Source: Corynebacterium sp.
GTDB lineage: Bacteria; Actinomycetota; Actinomycetes; Mycobacteriales; Mycobacteriaceae
Length of the DNA: 64,000 nucleotides
NCBI RefSeq assembly: GCF_022712275.1
Contig: NZ_JALAGU010000052.1
Coordinates: forward strand, 1-64,000
Direction: 5' to 3'
The notes under the pieces were generated by a model that did not search any database, had not been told where the DNA came from, and worked only from the letters and a program-made list of their open reading frames with translations. The translations under genes and the position numbers were made by a program. Positions within the stretch are counted from its first letter, which is position 1, and every line of letters begins with the position of its first letter. This document shows positions 24,335 to 33,716 of the stretch, piece after piece.

Positions 24335-25099
24335 CTAGGCGACGGCACCGGGGGTCTGCCCTGTCACCTTGTGGAAGGCGGCGATGAAGGTGCTGGGCTG
24401 GGTGTATCCGAGCTGGTCGGAGACCTCGTGGACGCGGTGGCCCGCTGACAGCAGCGTCACCGCATGACGGATCCGTAGCGACTGCCGCCACTGACCGTAG
24501 GTCAGGCCGGTGGACTCGCGGAAGGCACGCGTCACGGTCCGCTCACTGATACCGAGGTCCCGGGCCCACCCGTCGAGGGCCCGCGGACAGGCGGGATCGG
24601 CAAGCAGGGTGTCGACGATCCGGGTGATCCGCGGGTCGTCGGGGACCGGCAGGGAGAACTGGTCCGCTGCCGGCTCCAGGACATCGAAGACCACCGCCTC
24701 GGCACGGGCTCGGGCGGCGTCCGCCAGATCGGGGCGGGCCAGGTGGGTGAGCAGTGATTCCAGGACAGGCGTCATCTCCACGACGGTCGGACGGAGGAAG
24801 GCGACCGGGGTGCGCTCGGGGGAGAAGAAGGCGTCGCACAGGATGACATTCGCCGTGACCTGCCCGGAGTGTGGGGTACCCGCGGGCAACCAGACGGCGC
24901 GTCCCTCCTGGACGGTGAACAGCTGCTCCCCGTCGTCGGTGCGGACCCGGGAGGTCATGGTGCCGTGGCGGACCCACACCAGCTCGTGGACGGAGTGGCT
25001 GTGCCACGGCCAGTCGGTCGGCACGTCCGGCCACTGTCCCTCGGAGAGGATGACGAAGGGGGCGGTGATCTCCGCCGGTTCGAGGGCCAGGTCGGTCAC
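24335..25099 (-). CDS. AraC-family transcriptional regulator
   Basis: 254 residues: an N-terminal cupin-like ligand domain (HSHSVHELVWVRHGTMT, then VWLPAGTPHSG) and a C-terminal double helix-turn-helix (WARDLGISERTVTRAFRESTG and LGYTQPSTFIAAFHKVTGQTP). It lies between a flavin reductase gene and the siderophore transporter promoter, which has CGGACA repeats, so it is probably a siderophore-sensing activator or iron-linked regulator of that operon. The GTG start overlaps the reductase stop by four bases. It is shorter than, and not evidently equal to, RipA-type iron regulators. Confidence 0.82.
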   Translation of the reverse strand: MTDLALEPAEITAPFVILSEGQWPDVPTDWPWHSHSVHELVWVRHGTMTSRVRTDDGEQLFTVQEGRAVWLPAGTPHSGQVTANVILCDAFFSPERTPVAFLRPTVVEMTPVLESLLTHLARPDLADAARARAEAVVFDVLEPAADQFSLPVPDDPRITRIVDTLLADPACPRALDGWARDLGISERTVTRAFRESTGLTYGQWRQSLRIRHAVTLLSAGHRVHEVSDQLGYTQPSTFIAAFHKVTGQTPGAVA

Positions 25100-26427
25100 A
25101 TCGACTCCGCGGTGATCATCGCGGGGTCGACGCCGGCAGCGGTGAGGACGCTGACCGCCTCGTTGACTGCCGTGGCGTCCTCCGGTCCACCGGCGACAAG
25201 GACGCGGCGTCCTGCCCAGGTGTTGCCGGCATTGTCGGCGACCGCAACATCGGCAGCGGTGCCGTGGCGCAGTTCCTCGCCGTTGACCAGCTGCTCGGGG
25301 CCGGGGCGGGAGTAGATGGTGAAGCGTTCGCGCTCCGGGGTGTCGAACCAGGCGGCGTCCCCGGTGGCAGTGGCGTCGGTGACGACCGGGGTGAAGGTCA
25401 GCCAGCCGGAAACCCCTGCCAACCCCAGCATGCCGGTGTACTCGTGCAGGTCATCGGGGTTGTCGACCTGCCAGTAGAGGTGCACCGGCGGGACCGTGTC
25501 GCGGGTCGAGGCGTCCAGGATGAGGGCACGCAGCGGGGCGAGGCCGGCGCCGAGGGCGATCATCAGCGTCGGGGTGTCCGCGGACAGTTCCAGTCCGCCG
25601 GTCGGGTTGGCGACCACCCAGTGCTCGCCGACGCTGACCTCCGGGGGAGTGTCGGCCGGGTGGAAGAACGGGAACTCCAGCAGGCCACCGTGGTTCGGCG
25701 GGATGGAGGACGCCACCACCTGCCACCGGTCGGGGTCGCCCGGGGAGCGGGCCTCGAGGAACTGTCCGGCCCAGCCGGTCTGCGGCGGGGTGGCGGTCAG
25801 TCGGACCACCGTGATGCGCGGGGAACGCTGCTGGATCTCGAGGACCTCGGCGTCGGAGGCGGCGGGGATGCCGGCGTCCTCGTCTTCGACCGCGCCGAGA
25901 GCGGCGATGCGGACGCCGAGATCCACGGTCTGCAGTAGTTCGGTGAGGCCGACGGGGATGCCCGCTTCTTCGGCGGCCTGGTAGGTGAGGTCGGTGCCGG
26001 GGTAGGGGAAGTTGTAGAGGCCGCACAGGGCGCGGCCGAGGGATTCTGCGGCGGCGGCGACATGCTCGATGGTGATGCCGTTCTTGCGCAGGTCGCGCCC
26101 GAGGTCGGCGAGGAACGCGGTGCTGTTGTCGTCGAAGTTCGCGAATCCGGAGGCGGTGGCGGTCAGGCCGTCGGCGGCGGTGAGCGCGGCGCGGCGGACC
26201 CAGGCCACGTCCGGGACATGGGGTGGGAGGGAGGTGCCGTCGACGGTGGTCGGCTGCGGCACATCGCCGAGCGGAGGCGCGAGGCGCCGGTAGTGCCCGT
26301 GCGCGGTGGCGACGAGGTCGTCGAGCCGGTCATAGGTCGCGTTCACGGCGCCGGAGAGGGTGGACAGGTCCGGTGCGCTGACGGCACGGAAATGTCGGGA
26401 CCCGGGGTGGGACGGCTCGTGACTCAT
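25096..26427 (-). CDS. FNR-type FAD/NAD(P)H reductase with degenerate globin-like head
   Basis: 443 residues. The C-terminal ~240 residues look like a flavohemoglobin/ferredoxin-reductase module: SPRITVVRLTATPP, GQFLEARSPGD, VGEHWVVANPTGGLEL and the nucleotide loop LMIALGAGLAPLRALI. The N-terminal ~190 residues are helical and occupy the place of the globin domain of flavohemoproteins, but no certain proximal heme histidine motif was found. Because it precedes the AraC gene and the siderophore transporter, reductive release of iron from imported siderophores is a plausible role (inference). CAGAAT ends six bases before the ATG. Confidence 0.65.
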   Translation of the reverse strand: MSHEPSHPGSRHFRAVSAPDLSTLSGAVNATYDRLDDLVATAHGHYRRLAPPLGDVPQPTTVDGTSLPPHVPDVAWVRRAALTAADGLTATASGFANFDDNSTAFLADLGRDLRKNGITIEHVAAAAESLGRALCGLYNFPYPGTDLTYQAAEEAGIPVGLTELLQTVDLGVRIAALGAVEDEDAGIPAASDAEVLEIQQRSPRITVVRLTATPPQTGWAGQFLEARSPGDPDRWQVVASSIPPNHGGLLEFPFFHPADTPPEVSVGEHWVVANPTGGLELSADTPTLMIALGAGLAPLRALILDASTRDTVPPVHLYWQVDNPDDLHEYTGMLGLAGVSGWLTFTPVVTDATATGDAAWFDTPERERFTIYSRPGPEQLVNGEELRHGTAADVAVADNAGNTWAGRRVLVAGGPEDATAVNEAVSVLTAAGVDPAMITAESM

Positions 26428-26512
26428 GGGTTCATTCTGTCACAGCACGTTTTCTGTTCGTGGTGATCATAAGGGTGTGGGCCGGGGCAGGCCCGGACTA
26501 GCGTTGCCCTCC

Positions 26513-28129
26513 ATGCAGACAGCTCGGTCTATTGCAGTGACGGCGGCGGCCGGCCTCACGGTCTCACTCGGCCTCGGCGTCCTCACCTCCTGCGGCACCG
26601 CCGTCGGTCAGGGTGACGACGACTACACCGGCCCGCCGGTGACCGGAGGGACGCTGCGCGTCGCCTTCGACGCGGACATCACCTGCGCCGACGGCCAACA
26701 GGTCGGCAACAACACCGCCCTCAACGTCTCCCGGCAGATCACCGACTCACTGACCGACCAGGACCCGGAGACCGGGGAGATCGTCCCCTGGCTCGCCGAG
26801 AGCTGGGATATCAGCGACGACTCGACCACCTTCACCTTCCACCTGCGTGACGGCGTCACCTTCACCGACGGCACCCCGTTCACCGCACAGTCGGTCAAGG
26901 ACAACTTCGAGGGCATCGTCGACCTCGGTGCGAAATCCTCGCTCGGCTCCACCTACCTCGCCGGGCTGGCGGGCATCGACACCCCTGACCCCCGTACCGT
27001 CACCGTCCGGTTCACAGATCCCAACGCGCAGTTCCTCCAGGCCAGCTCCACGATGACCCTCGGCTTCTACGCCCCGTCGACGCTGGCGGAGACCCCGGAA
27101 CAACGCTGCACCGGTGACCTCGTCGGCACCGGCCCGTTCCGGCTCACCGACTTCAGTTCCTCCGGCGGTGCCTCGCTGGTCCGCAATGAGAACTACCGGT
27201 GGGCGTCCTCCCTCGCAGAGCACGAGGGCCCCGCCTACCTCGACGGCATCGACTTCACCGTGGTCCCCGAGTCCGGCGTCCGCAACGGCAGCCTCGCCTC
27301 CGGCCAGATCGACGTGGACACCGCCGTCCAACCCCAGGACGAGGAACTCCTCGACCAGTCCGGCTTCCCGGTCATCGACCGGCCCAACCCCGGCGTGAAC
27401 TACTCCCTGTTCCCCAACTGGAAGAAGGGCCCGTTCGCCCACACCCGCGTCCGGCAGGCGGTGAATGCCGCGATCAACCGGGAGGAACTCACCGCGGTCC
27501 TCTCCACACGGCAGAAGGCTGCGACCTCCGTTCTCGGATCCACCACTCCCGGCTACGCCGACCAGTCTGATCTTCTCCGGTACGACCCGGACACGGCGAA
27601 CCGGCTGCTTGACGAGGCCGGGTGGACCGGCCGTGACGATGACGGCTTCCGCACGAAGGACGGGACACGTCTGGTGATCCCGGTCGGCTACTGGCAGACC
27701 GCCCCGTTCCTCGAACTCGTCCAGCAGCAGCTCCGTGCCGTCGGCGTGGACCTGCAACTGAAGAAGCAGACCATGGCCGAGACCTCCGCTGCCCAGCAGG
27801 CCCGCACCAACGACGTGGAGTTCTACAATCTCACCCGTTCCGACCCCGACGTGCTGCGCACCGTCTTCGACGCGGACGGACGCAACGTCAACAACCGCCC
27901 CGCCGGCCCCGTCGATGACCTGTTGCGCGACAGTCTCGCCACCACCGACACCGCTGCCCGGGCAGCCACCGTCTCCGACATCACCACCCGACTCGTCACC
28001 GACGGCAACGTCATCCCCCTCGTCGAACTCTCCGGAATCTCCGCGACCGCCCCCGACGTGCACGGATACCGCTACGAGGCCTCCAGCCGCCTCCAGCTGG
28101 TCGACACCTGGCTGAGCGAAGGAGCATAG
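26513..28129 (+). CDS. ABC transporter substrate-binding lipoprotein (SBP_bac_5)
   Basis: 538 residues. The signal sequence ends in the lipobox LTSCGT; GGTLRVAFDADI, VPWLAESWDISDDSTTFTF and LRDGVTFTDGTPFTAQSVKD are standard for dipeptide/oligopeptide/nickel-type binding proteins (DppA/OppA family). It is anchored outside the membrane and gives the operon its substrate specificity, which is unknown. The ATG at 26513 is chosen because only from there does a normal signal peptide follow. It heads a tightly packed operon of seven genes. Confidence 0.9.
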   Translation: MQTARSIAVTAAAGLTVSLGLGVLTSCGTAVGQGDDDYTGPPVTGGTLRVAFDADITCADGQQVGNNTALNVSRQITDSLTDQDPETGEIVPWLAESWDISDDSTTFTFHLRDGVTFTDGTPFTAQSVKDNFEGIVDLGAKSSLGSTYLAGLAGIDTPDPRTVTVRFTDPNAQFLQASSTMTLGFYAPSTLAETPEQRCTGDLVGTGPFRLTDFSSSGGASLVRNENYRWASSLAEHEGPAYLDGIDFTVVPESGVRNGSLASGQIDVDTAVQPQDEELLDQSGFPVIDRPNPGVNYSLFPNWKKGPFAHTRVRQAVNAAINREELTAVLSTRQKAATSVLGSTTPGYADQSDLLRYDPDTANRLLDEAGWTGRDDDGFRTKDGTRLVIPVGYWQTAPFLELVQQQLRAVGVDLQLKKQTMAETSAAQQARTNDVEFYNLTRSDPDVLRTVFDADGRNVNNRPAGPVDDLLRDSLATTDTAARAATVSDITTRLVTDGNVIPLVELSGISATAPDVHGYRYEASSRLQLVDTWLSEGA

Positions 28130-29131
28130 ATGTACATCCTGCAACGCGTCCTCTACGGGGTGATCATAGTGTGGGCCGCCTGGACCCTCACCTTCCTCAT
28201 CCTCTACGCCCTGCCCGGTGACCCGGTCGCCACCATGCTCTCCGGCTCCGGACAGTCGGACGCCACCCCGGAACAGATCGATGAGCTGCGCCGACAGTAC
28301 GGCCTCGACCGGTCCCTGCCCGGCCAGTACCTCGCCGCCCTCGGTGGCCTGCTCACCGGTGACCTCGGCTCCTCGTACCTCACCGGGGACGCCGTCGCCA
28401 CCTCTCTCGCGGAAACCCTGTCCACCACCCTCGGACTGGCGGTCGCCGCACTCGTCCTCGGTGGGGTCGTCGGCACGGTGACCGCCCTCGTCGCCGTCGC
28501 CGCGACCACCGCACGGTCACCGTGGTTGCGCCGGGTCGGTGACGCGCTCTCCGGGCTCCCGGTGCTGGGCGTCTCCCTCCCCACTTTCTGGGTCGGGCTG
28601 CTCCTGCTGCAGATCTTCTCCTTCCGCCTCGGCTGGGTACCGGCGCTGGGCGGCACCGGGCCCGCCGGACTCGTTCTGCCCACCGTGACACTCGCCGTTC
28701 CGGTCGCCGCGACCGTCGGCCAGGTCCTCCAGCGCAGTCTCGCCTCCAGCTGGCGGCAGCAGTTCACCACCACTTTCCGCGCCGCCGGTTACACAACCCC
28801 ACGCCTGCTCACCACACACGCACTACGGGCGTCCCTGGGTCCGCTGCTCGCGGTGGGCGGTGTCCTCACCGGCCAACTCCTCGGCGGCGCGGTCGTCGTG
28901 GAGACCGTCTTCACCCGCAACGGACTGGGCCGCCTCCTCGTCACGTCCGTGACCTCGCAGGACATCCCGGTGGTGCTGGGCGTGGTGACCGTTTCCGCGG
29001 TGATCTTCGTGGTCGTCAACATCATCACCGACCTGCTGCTGCCGGTGGTGGACGACCGCACCCGGACCACCCGCCCTGCCGCCGCTGAGCCCGGGGCCCC
29101 CGACGAAACGAAGGAGACGGTGTCCGCATGA
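28130..29131 (+). CDS. ABC transporter permease (DppB type)
   Basis: 333 residues with six membrane helices. MYILQRVLYGVIIVWAAWTL and YALPGDPVATML at the N-terminus and the coupling-loop segment FRAAGYTTPRLLTTHALRA are typical of DppB/OppB permeases. The ATG follows the stop of the binding-protein gene without any gap. It forms a heterodimeric channel with the next gene product. Confidence 0.92.
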   Translation: MYILQRVLYGVIIVWAAWTLTFLILYALPGDPVATMLSGSGQSDATPEQIDELRRQYGLDRSLPGQYLAALGGLLTGDLGSSYLTGDAVATSLAETLSTTLGLAVAALVLGGVVGTVTALVAVAATTARSPWLRRVGDALSGLPVLGVSLPTFWVGLLLLQIFSFRLGWVPALGGTGPAGLVLPTVTLAVPVAATVGQVLQRSLASSWRQQFTTTFRAAGYTTPRLLTTHALRASLGPLLAVGGVLTGQLLGGAVVVETVFTRNGLGRLLVTSVTSQDIPVVLGVVTVSAVIFVVVNIITDLLLPVVDDRTRTTRPAAAEPGAPDETKETVSA

Positions 29132-29994
29132 CTGTCATCACCGCGACCGCCGGAACCCGGCCCGCACCCGCCACCCGCACCCGCCCCAGCCGCATCGGAC
29201 CCGGCACTGTCCTCGCCGTACTCGTCCTCGTCGTCGTCCTGGCCTGGGCCGTGGCGCCCGGCCTGTTCACCTCCGCGGACCCCCTCGTCGGAAAGCCACT
29301 GGACCGGTTGCAGTCTCCGGGTTTCAGCCACCTCTTCGGCACCGACCACCTGGGTCGGGACGTGTGGACCCGGGTCATCCACGGTACCCGTGAATCCGTC
29401 GTCACCGCCGCGCTGGCCGTCGCGGTCGCCGTCGTCGCCGGCAGCCTCATCGGCACCGTCGCCGGCTATGTCGGTGGCGCCCTCGACCCGTTCCTCTCCC
29501 GCCTCACCGACGTCCTGCAGTCCGTGCCCAGTCTGCTGCTGTCCATCGCCGTCGTCGCCGGACTCGGTTTCGGCCCCGGCAAGGTCGCCGTCGCCGTCGG
29601 TGTCGCCTCCGTGCCGACCTTCGTCCGGGTGGCGCGCACCGAGGTGCTGCGCTGGCGCACCAGCGCCTTCGTCGAGGCTGCCCGGCTCTCAGGTGTCGGC
29701 ACCGGACGCATCCTCGCCCGCCATATCCTGCCGCACGCCGTGAGCCCGCTCGCCGGACTGGCGGTACTGGAGTTCGGCACCGCTCTCCTGTCGGTCTCCG
29801 CCCTGAGCTTCCTCGGCCTCGGCGCACCCCCGCCGACACCCGAATGGGGTCTGCTCGTCGCCGACGGGCGCAGCTACCTCGCCAGCGCCTGGTGGCTGAC
29901 CACCCTCCCGGGCCTCGTCATCGCCGCGACCGTCATCTCCGTCAACCACCTCTCCCGCACCCTCACCACCACAACCACCAGGAGCACATCATGA
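29128..29994 (+). CDS. ABC transporter permease (DppC type)
   Basis: 288 residues with an N-terminal membrane helix and five more. HLFGTDHLGRDVWTRVIHGTR is the diagnostic DppC/OppC motif, and FVEAARLSGVGTGRILARHILPHA is the EAA coupling loop. It overlaps the upstream permease and downstream ATPase genes by ATGA each, showing translational coupling. Confidence 0.92.
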   Translation: MTVITATAGTRPAPATRTRPSRIGPGTVLAVLVLVVVLAWAVAPGLFTSADPLVGKPLDRLQSPGFSHLFGTDHLGRDVWTRVIHGTRESVVTAALAVAVAVVAGSLIGTVAGYVGGALDPFLSRLTDVLQSVPSLLLSIAVVAGLGFGPGKVAVAVGVASVPTFVRVARTEVLRWRTSAFVEAARLSGVGTGRILARHILPHAVSPLAGLAVLEFGTALLSVSALSFLGLGAPPPTPEWGLLVADGRSYLASAWWLTTLPGLVIAATVISVNHLSRTLTTTTTRSTS

Positions 29995-31667
29995 CCACCA
30001 CAGCAACCACGACCCGTGCGGACGCGGCCAGTCCGCGCCCGCCCTACCCGGCGCACGGCGGCAGCGTCCTCGATCTCGTCGGCCTGACTGTCGCCTACGG
30101 CGACCGGACCGTCGTCCACGGCCTCGGCCTCTCCCTGGCGGCCGGGGAGATCGTCGCCCTGGTGGGCGAATCCGGCTCCGGCAAGTCCACCACTGCCCGC
30201 GCGGCCGTCGGACTCTGCGGCGCAGGCCCCACCGTCACCGCCGGGGAGCACCGGATTCTCGGGACGGACACGACAGCAGCCGGTCCCGCGACCTGGCGCC
30301 GCCTGTACCGCGGCGGTGTCGGCTACATCCCGCAGGACACCGGCGATGGCCTCAACCCGGTGCGCACCATCGGCAGTCAGCTCGCCGAGGCCGTGCGGCA
30401 GAACGGTGCCACCGGTCGTGCCGCGGTACACCGCGGCGTCGCCGACGCACTCACCGCCGTCGGACTGGACGCCGCCCTCCATGCCGGTCGGCATCCCCGT
30501 GAACTCTCCGGCGGCCAACGCCAGCGCGTCCTCATCGCCCTGGCTCTCATCGGAGAACCGGAGCTCGTCATCGCCGACGAACCGACCTCGTCCCTCGACG
30601 TCACCGTGCAGAAACAGGTGCTCGACCTGCTTGAACAGCGCGTCAGGGAGACCGGGGCAGCACTGTTGCTGATCACCCACGACCTCGGCGTTGCCTACGC
30701 CCGTGCCGACCGCATCGTGGTGCTCAAGGACGGTCGGATCGTGGAACAGGGCACGGCGCAGGCCGTGCTCACCGATCCGCAGGAGGGCTACACCCGCGAC
30801 CTCGTCGCCGCCGTCCCCGGCCGGGCGGCGCAGCGGGCGATCCGGGCGGTGGAGGGCGCGGAGCCGGTCATCGCCGCCCGTGGACTGACCCGGGTCTTCC
30901 GGCGGGGCACCGCGCCCGCCGTCGATCGCGTCGACCTCACCCTCGCCCCCGGCCGCACCCTCGGCATCGTCGGCGAGTCCGGCTCCGGCAAGTCCACCAC
31001 CGCCCGCATCCTGCTGGGCATTGAACCCTTCGACGCCGGCGAGGCCACGGTCCTCGGCCGTCGACTCGACGGTCGGGGTATCCGTGGCCGACGGGGCGGG
31101 GACGCCGTCGCCCTGTCCCGTCGTGCCCGACTGATCCACCAGGACCCCACCGGCTCCCTCGACCCCCGGTTCACCGTCGCCGAGACGGTCGCCGAACCCC
31201 TCGTCGGCTTCGGTATCGGCGACCGCTCCTCCCGTGCAGCACGCGTCGCCGACCTCCTCGACCAGGTCGCCCTGCCGTCGGATGCCGCCGACCGCCGCCC
31301 CGCCGAACTGTCCGGCGGGCAACGCCAGCGCGTCGCCATCGCCCGGGCACTGGCCGTCGAACCGGAGCTGCTCGTCCTCGACGAACCCGTCTCCGCCCTC
31401 GATGTCTCGGTGCAGGCCCGGATCCTCGACCTGCTGACCGACCTGCAGGACGAGCTCGGCCTGACCTACCTCTTCATCAGCCATGACCTCGCCGTGGTGC
31501 GCGACATCGCCGATGAGGTCGCGGTCATGGCGTCCGGACAGGTCGTCGACCACGGGCCTGCCGAGGAACTGTTCATCCGGCCCGGCAGCGATGTCACCAC
31601 CGGCCTCCTCGCCGCCGTCCCCACCCTCCCTACCGTCTCTTCCCTGATCGGAGCACACCATGAGTAA
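29991..31667 (+). CDS. Fused double ABC ATPase (DppD-DppF type)
   Basis: 558 residues containing two complete nucleotide-binding domains. Each has Walker A GESGSGKSTTAR, a LSGGQRQRV signature (LSGGQRQRVLIALAL and LSGGQRQRVAIARAL) and a Walker B with DEP (VIADEPTSSLDV and LVLDEPVSALDV). Peptide-type importers usually use two separate ATPases; here they are one chain. The ATG at 29991 overlaps the permease stop; a longer frame upstream is only a shadow. The next gene starts eight bases before its stop. Confidence 0.92.
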   Translation: MTTTATTTRADAASPRPPYPAHGGSVLDLVGLTVAYGDRTVVHGLGLSLAAGEIVALVGESGSGKSTTARAAVGLCGAGPTVTAGEHRILGTDTTAAGPATWRRLYRGGVGYIPQDTGDGLNPVRTIGSQLAEAVRQNGATGRAAVHRGVADALTAVGLDAALHAGRHPRELSGGQRQRVLIALALIGEPELVIADEPTSSLDVTVQKQVLDLLEQRVRETGAALLLITHDLGVAYARADRIVVLKDGRIVEQGTAQAVLTDPQEGYTRDLVAAVPGRAAQRAIRAVEGAEPVIAARGLTRVFRRGTAPAVDRVDLTLAPGRTLGIVGESGSGKSTTARILLGIEPFDAGEATVLGRRLDGRGIRGRRGGDAVALSRRARLIHQDPTGSLDPRFTVAETVAEPLVGFGIGDRSSRAARVADLLDQVALPSDAADRRPAELSGGQRQRVAIARALAVEPELLVLDEPVSALDVSVQARILDLLTDLQDELGLTYLFISHDLAVVRDIADEVAVMASGQVVDHGPAEELFIRPGSDVTTGLLAAVPTLPTVSSLIGAHHE

Positions 31668-33030
31668 CGACAAACGACAGGTCCACCTCGCCGCCCACTT
31701 CCCGGGCGTCAACAACACCACCGTGTGGGCCGACCCCGACTCCGGCTCCCATATCGAGTTCGCCGGTTTCGAGCACTTCGCCCGGACCGCCGAACGCGGG
31801 CTGTTCGACTTCCTCTTCCTCGCCGAGGGCCTGCGGCTGCGCGAACACAAGGGACAGATCTTCGACCAGGACGTCGTCGGACGCCCCGAGACCGCCACCG
31901 TCCTCTCCGCCCTCGCCGCCGTCACCACCCACATCGGACTGACCGGTACCTTCAACTCGACCTTCAACGAGCCCTACGATCTCGCCCGCACCCTCGCCAC
32001 GCTCGACCGCGTCTCCGCCGGCCGTGCCGCGTGGAATGTCGTCACCAGTCACAACGCCTTCACCGGGGCGAACTTCCGGCGCGGTGGCTACCTCGACGGT
32101 GCCGACCGCTACCGGCGCGCCGCCGACGTCGTCTCCCTCGCCCGCACCTTGTGGGAGTCCCACAGCGGCAGTGAAGGGCATACCGGCGACGGTTCCTTCG
32201 ACTGGCACAGCGACTTTGTCGACGTCCACGGCATCTTCCCTGTGCCGGAGTCTCCGCAGATTTCGCCGGTCATCTTCCAGGCCGGGGACTCCGAGGAGGG
32301 TCGCGACTTCGCGGCCCGTCACGCCGAGGTCATCTTCTCCGCCCACTCCGAGGCGGAGGACGGGAAGGCCTTCCGCACCGACATCGACCGGCGACTCGCG
32401 GCCGTGGGGCGGCATCCCGATTCCCTGAGGATCTACCCCGGCATCTCCGTCGTCCTGGGGGACACCGAGGCCGAGGCACAGGAACGGTACCGGGAGGTCC
32501 GGCACGCCCAGGTCCACGGGCCTGGCGCGATCGCCTTCCTCGAACAGGTGTGGGGCCGGGACCTCTCCGACTACGATCCCGACGGCCCGCTGCCGGAGGT
32601 CGGTCCCGACCTCGACAACGCCGACATCACCCGCGGCCGCGTCCGCCACGAGAAGGACTACGGTGCGGTCGCCCGGCGCTGGCGGGCGCTGGCGGAGGAG
32701 AAGAACCTCTCCATCCGTGAACTCGTCACCGAGGTCTCCGGCCGCGGCGGCACCCTCATCGGCACACCGGCCCAGGTCGCCGCTCGGTTCGACGAGCTGA
32801 CGCAGCAGCGTGCCGCCGACGGCTTCATCGTCGTCCCGCACATCACCCCCGGCGGTCTCGACGAGATCGTCGACCGGGTCGTCCCCGAACTGCAGGACCG
32901 TGGTGTGTACCGGACCGGCTATCCCGGCAGCCACGGACGCACCACATTGCGCGACAACCTCGATCTGCCCGCGTACGTCCCGGGTGCTTTCCCGACCGCC
33001 GTTCCCACCAGCCAGGAGGTTTCCGCATGA
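31660..33030 (+). CDS. NtaA/DszA-type FMN-dependent monooxygenase (LLM)
   Basis: 456 residues of the luciferase-like fold, NtaA/SnaA/DszA subgroup: LFDFLFLAEGLRLREH, TATVLSALAAVTTHIGLTGTFNSTFNEPYDLARTLATLD in two parts, RAAWNVVTSHN and PVIFQAGDSEEGRDFAARHAEVIF. These enzymes use FMNH2 and oxygen to cleave C-S or C-N bonds. Being translated with an importer, it probably attacks the imported compound; sulfur acquisition is one possibility. No flavin reductase gene is in the operon. Confidence 0.9.
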   Translation: MSNDKRQVHLAAHFPGVNNTTVWADPDSGSHIEFAGFEHFARTAERGLFDFLFLAEGLRLREHKGQIFDQDVVGRPETATVLSALAAVTTHIGLTGTFNSTFNEPYDLARTLATLDRVSAGRAAWNVVTSHNAFTGANFRRGGYLDGADRYRRAADVVSLARTLWESHSGSEGHTGDGSFDWHSDFVDVHGIFPVPESPQISPVIFQAGDSEEGRDFAARHAEVIFSAHSEAEDGKAFRTDIDRRLAAVGRHPDSLRIYPGISVVLGDTEAEAQERYREVRHAQVHGPGAIAFLEQVWGRDLSDYDPDGPLPEVGPDLDNADITRGRVRHEKDYGAVARRWRALAEEKNLSIRELVTEVSGRGGTLIGTPAQVAARFDELTQQRAADGFIVVPHITPGGLDEIVDRVVPELQDRGVYRTGYPGSHGRTTLRDNLDLPAYVPGAFPTAVPTSQEVSA

Positions 33031-33716
33031 CCACCGCCATCCACGTCTCCCCGACTGCAGCGCTCGACCTTGACGCGCTGTCCGCCACCGCCCGCGCGCT
33101 TGACCTGGCGTCCGGCAGGGGTGCCGACGATTACCTTCTCGTTCTCGGCGACGACTACACCTCCGGACAGAACGCCGTCACCCTCGCCGCCTGGCTCGCC
33201 CCGCAGACCACCCGGCTGCGCATCGTGCCCGAGGTACCGGTGACGCACACGGAACCGTTCCACGTCGCCACCTCCACCGCCACCCTCGATTACGCTGCCA
33301 CCGGGCGCGCCGGATGGTCGCCCGTCGCCCAGACCTCGGACGCCGCCGCCGACGCCATCGGACGCAGACCCGCAGCCCCCGTCGACGCAGCGTGGGGTGA
33401 GGTCCCCGATGTCGTCGCCGCCGTCCGTGCCCTGTGGACCTCCTGGGAACCCGACGCCGAGATCCGCGACGAGGTCACCCACCGTTTCATCGACCGGGAC
33501 AAGGTCCACTACGTTGACGCCACCGGCACCGACTCGGTCGGGCAGCCGTGGTCGGTCAAGGGTCCGTCCATCGTGCCGCGTCCCCCGCAGGGGGAACTGC
33601 CGACGGTCACCGTCGTCGGCGACCGCTTCCACACCTCGGACGGGGTGGCAGGGGAGGTCCGCCACATCACGGACGTCATCGGTCTCCTCGCTCTCGCGGC
33701 CCAGGTCAGTGCATGA
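33027..33716 (+). CDS. Short luciferase-like (LLM) protein
   Basis: 229 residues, about two-thirds of a normal LLM enzyme. The segments VTLAAWLAPQTTRLRIVPEVPVTHTEPFHVATSTATLDYAATGRAGW, in two parts, and the following PDVVAAVRALWTSWEPDAEI correspond to strands 3-5 of the LLM barrel. The N-terminal substrate helix and the final part are reduced, so it may act as a partner subunit to the full-length monooxygenase next to it, like LuxB to LuxA (inference). It overlaps both neighbours by ATGA. Confidence 0.75.
   Translation: MTTAIHVSPTAALDLDALSATARALDLASGRGADDYLLVLGDDYTSGQNAVTLAAWLAPQTTRLRIVPEVPVTHTEPFHVATSTATLDYAATGRAGWSPVAQTSDAAADAIGRRPAAPVDAAWGEVPDVVAAVRALWTSWEPDAEIRDEVTHRFIDRDKVHYVDATGTDSVGQPWSVKGPSIVPRPPQGELPTVTVVGDRFHTSDGVAGEVRHITDVIGLLALAAQVSA

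Noticed and set aside
26428..26512. McbR-type site (TAGAC-N6-GTCTA) for the monooxygenase operon
   Set aside because: No matching repeat could be found, so sulfur control is not supported by sequence.
30000..31640. Internal duplication of ABC motifs as a repeat element
   Set aside because: It is the normal homology between the two ATPase halves of one fused protein.
29874..31967. 697-codon minus-strand frame
   Set aside because: Antisense to the double ABC ATPase, whose motifs are unambiguous.
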